Assembly (NCBI GenBank): GCA_028714615.1
Contig: JAQTMA010000059.1
Coordinates: forward strand, 11,618-19,810
Reading direction: 5' to 3'
Length of the DNA: 8,193 bases
Source: Anaerolineaceae bacterium
GTDB taxonomy: Bacteria > Chloroflexota > Anaerolineae > Anaerolineales > Anaerolineaceae
This document shows positions 6,673-8,193 of the stretch, piece by piece. Every line of letters begins with the position of its first letter. Within the stretch, counting starts at the first letter, position 1. The translations under genes were made by a program, and so were the position numbers. The notes under the pieces were generated by a model. It saw only the letters and a program-made list of their open reading frames with translations, did not search any database and was not told where the DNA came from.

Positions 6673-7667
6673 GCCAGGTGGACCGGGTAGCTGACCAATT
6701 CCAGGATGAGGCGGACCGTATTCAGTACGTCAGTGTAGTCAACCATTTCAGAAGGGGAGTGCACATACCGGCATGGGATGGATACACAACCGGCTGGAAC
6801 GCCCATGCGGGTCAATTGGATCGCGTGTGCATCCGTGCCGCCAGCCTCCAGTATCTCATATTGGTAGGGAATCTTAGCCTTTTCGGCCGAGGCGACCATC
6901 CACCTCACCACGCGGGGGTCGGCCAACATACTCGAATCGCGGACTTTGATCGCCGGCCCTTTCCCCAAGCTTACCTCCATTTTAATGGTTTTCGGTGTAT
7001 CGCCGGTTAAGGTGATGTCGACCGCGAATCCCAGGTCTGGATCCACACCAAAAGCCGCCGCGGTTGCCCCCCGCAACCCGACCTCCTCCTGGGTTGAGAA
7101 GACAAAGAATAGCTCGTGAGGACTATCTTTGAGCTGGCGCATTACCTCGATCAGGGTCGCTACTGAGATTCGGTTATCCATAGCCTTGGATACTAACCGG
7201 TTTCCCAGGTCAACGAACGGCCGGTCGAAGGCAGCCACATCTCCCACCCTCACCGGGCAATCCTGTGGATTGGAAGCACCCACATCAATAAATAGCTGCT
7301 CAAATGTTGGAGTTTTTTCATTGCTCTCCAATCGTTCGGCGGAAATCACTCCTTGGGAACCCTTCAAGAAGCGCACCCGCCCGCCGATGCAGGTAGAAGC
7401 GCGCACCGCACCCATCGTTGTAAACCGGACGAATCCATTCTCGTCCACGTAGGTGGCGATTATCCCGATTTCATCCATGTGAGCAGACAGCATGATGCGC
7501 ATTCCATTCTCAGTTTTCTTTCCCTTACGTGCAATCAAGTTGCCCAGCGCATCCACTCGGATTTCATCGGCATACCGGCTGATCTCTTTCTTGACCAACT
7601 CGCGGATGTCCTTCTCATAACCGGATGGTCCGGTGGCCTCGACTAATCTCTTGATCAATTCTTTCAT
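6669..7667 (-). CDS. M42-family (TET-type) dinuclear zinc aminopeptidase
   Basis: The 332-residue product has the usual M42 length and complete metal and catalytic set: His63 and Asp65 in SAHMDEIG, bridging Asp164 in KAMDNR, general base Glu194 with metal ligand Glu195 in STQEEVG, Asp217 in FAVDIT, and His303 in YVHSPSE. The family removes N-terminal residues from peptides in the cytoplasm and often forms dodecameric tetrahedra; some relatives are annotated as glucanases, but aminopeptidase is the well-supported role. The fold includes the inserted beta domain of the family (about 75-155). I place the start at the ATG at 7667, which follows GAGGAG with a 5-nt spacer. A longer frame from a TTG at 7682 would translate the ribosome-binding site and add five unlikely residues. 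It lies 62 nt after another M42 gene and overlaps the binding-protein gene by 4 nt. Confidence 0.94.
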   Translation of the reverse strand: MKELIKRLVEATGPSGYEKDIRELVKKEISRYADEIRVDALGNLIARKGKKTENGMRIMLSAHMDEIGIIATYVDENGFVRFTTMGAVRASTCIGGRVRFLKGSQGVISAERLESNEKTPTFEQLFIDVGASNPQDCPVRVGDVAAFDRPFVDLGNRLVSKAMDNRISVATLIEVMRQLKDSPHELFFVFSTQEEVGLRGATAAAFGVDPDLGFAVDITLTGDTPKTIKMEVSLGKGPAIKVRDSSMLADPRVVRWMVASAEKAKIPYQYEILEAGGTDAHAIQLTRMGVPAGCVSIPCRYVHSPSEMVDYTDVLNTVRLILELVSYPVHLA

Positions 7668-7672
7668 GAGTG

Positions 7673-7678
7673 CTCCTC
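7673..7678 (-). promoter_or_regulatory. Shine-Dalgarno site that decides the M42 start
   Basis: GAGGAG is followed by a 5-nt spacer and the ATG at 7667. This rules against the upstream in-frame TTG at 7682. Confidence 0.75.
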
Positions 7679-7729
7679 GCAAACTCTTTATCTAGCTTTT
7701 TGCCTGGAAAACGAATAGAAAGGCAATCA

Positions 7730-8193
7730 TCATCTGGCGACTAATACCTCTGGGGTCAAGCTTTCCAGTGCAGCTTGCAGCAAAAGCAGGGTATTCTTCC
7801 AATCTTGAATGCGGGCGATCGCTCCAGCCGTGTGCGCATATCGTCCTGGGATGGATACGGATACGCTCGGAATACCGGAGCGTTGGCGATGGATCGCGCC
7901 AGCATCTGTTCCTCCGCCACCCGGCTGGCGCAATTGATAAGGAATCTTGTGGTCGCGCGCTGTTTGCTCGAGGTGGGCTACGAGGCGTGGGTCTGAAATC
8001 GTGCTCGTATCCGCTACATAAATTGCCGGGCCGCCATCCAGCCTGGTATTGAAAACCGTATTCTCAGTTCCATCCCAGGTGGGCAGATCAAAAGCGGGGG
8101 TCGAATCGACCACAATTGCAAGGTCAGGGTTGAAGGCGTATGCGCCAACCCGGGCTCCCCGCCCGCCAATCTCTTCTTGGGTGGTGAAAGCTG
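7730..8193 (-). CDS. Second M42-family peptidase (partial, N-terminus beyond the window)
   Basis: The frame stays open from the TGA at 7730 to the right edge, giving 153 visible C-terminal residues; the true start lies outside, so internal GTG codons should not be taken as starts. The visible part begins at the catalytic strand FTTQEEIGGRGA, carrying the general base and metal-binding Glu pair. It continues through the metal-ligand Asp in IVVDST, the GGGGTDAGAI loop, and the final metal-ligand His in GRYAHT. These align with the complete neighbour's STQEEVG, AVDIT, AGGTDAHAI and RYVHS. Differences include a longer, Asp/Thr-rich segment after the VVDST motif (about ten extra residues) and replacement of the neighbour's HSPSE by HTAGA. 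It is a clear paralogue but not a recent copy. It is probably the upstream member of the same operon, with a 62-nt gap and no evident terminator or promoter between the two. Confidence 0.9.
   Translation of the reverse strand, partial: AFTTQEEIGGRGARVGAYAFNPDLAIVVDSTPAFDLPTWDGTENTVFNTRLDGGPAIYVADTSTISDPRLVAHLEQTARDHKIPYQLRQPGGGGTDAGAIHRQRSGIPSVSVSIPGRYAHTAGAIARIQDWKNTLLLLQAALESLTPEVLVAR

Noticed and set aside
6537..7010. 157-residue plus-strand frame across the peptidase/binding-protein junction
   Set aside because: It is antisense to two well-supported genes and has no motif.
7668..7682. TTG at 7682 as the start of the M42 gene
   Set aside because: The five extra codons contain the GAGGAG ribosome-binding site for the ATG at 7667, and M42 proteins normally begin near that Met.

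Overview
The window (about 8.2 kb, GC a little above 50%) carries nine protein-coding genes, all on the minus strand and tightly packed. Two of them run off the window ends. I saw no tRNA, rRNA, CRISPR array, insertion sequence or phage gene. No gene-free stretch reaches 300 bases; the longest gap, 3539-3750, holds a good promoter. Several features are common in Chloroflexota (Anaerolineae-like) genomes: a lipoprotein solute-binding protein whose lipobox is followed by a Pro/Thr-rich linker, an F420-type luciferase-like oxidoreductase, and long co-directional gene runs. I infer that lineage from protein style only; no marker gene is present to prove it.

In the direction of transcription (right to left), the first block runs from 8193 to 3751. 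It contains the C-terminal part of an M42-family aminopeptidase, a second complete M42 aminopeptidase, a solute-binding lipoprotein whose ATG overlaps the peptidase stop (ATGA), a small two-helix membrane protein with a Thr/Pro-rich external linker, and a 12-helix MFS transporter. Gaps are -4 to about 62 nt, so this looks like one transcription unit. A plausible reading is peptide capture, hydrolysis and export, but no ABC permease or ATPase follows the binding protein, so that link is inference.

The second block begins at a near-consensus sigma-70 promoter (TTGAAA, 17 nt, TATACT; 3706-3678). The promoter is embedded in a 13-bp palindrome and two 9-bp direct repeats spaced 11 bp apart. It drives an LLM-class flavin/F420 oxidoreductase and, 17 nt later, a 104-residue four-helix membrane protein built from two tandem copies of one unit. 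A perfect 12-bp hairpin (2270-2299) follows. Beyond it lie a DUF421 (YetF-type) membrane protein and an alkaline-phosphatase-superfamily enzyme with an N-terminal anchor and a multi-helix C-terminal membrane domain, cut by the left edge of the window.

Overall this is mostly ordinary housekeeping and accessory membrane metabolism. The points most worth a second look are the orphan binding protein coupled to tandem M42 peptidases, the phosphatase with a GPI-transferase-like layout, the repeat-laden promoter, and the internally duplicated small membrane protein.
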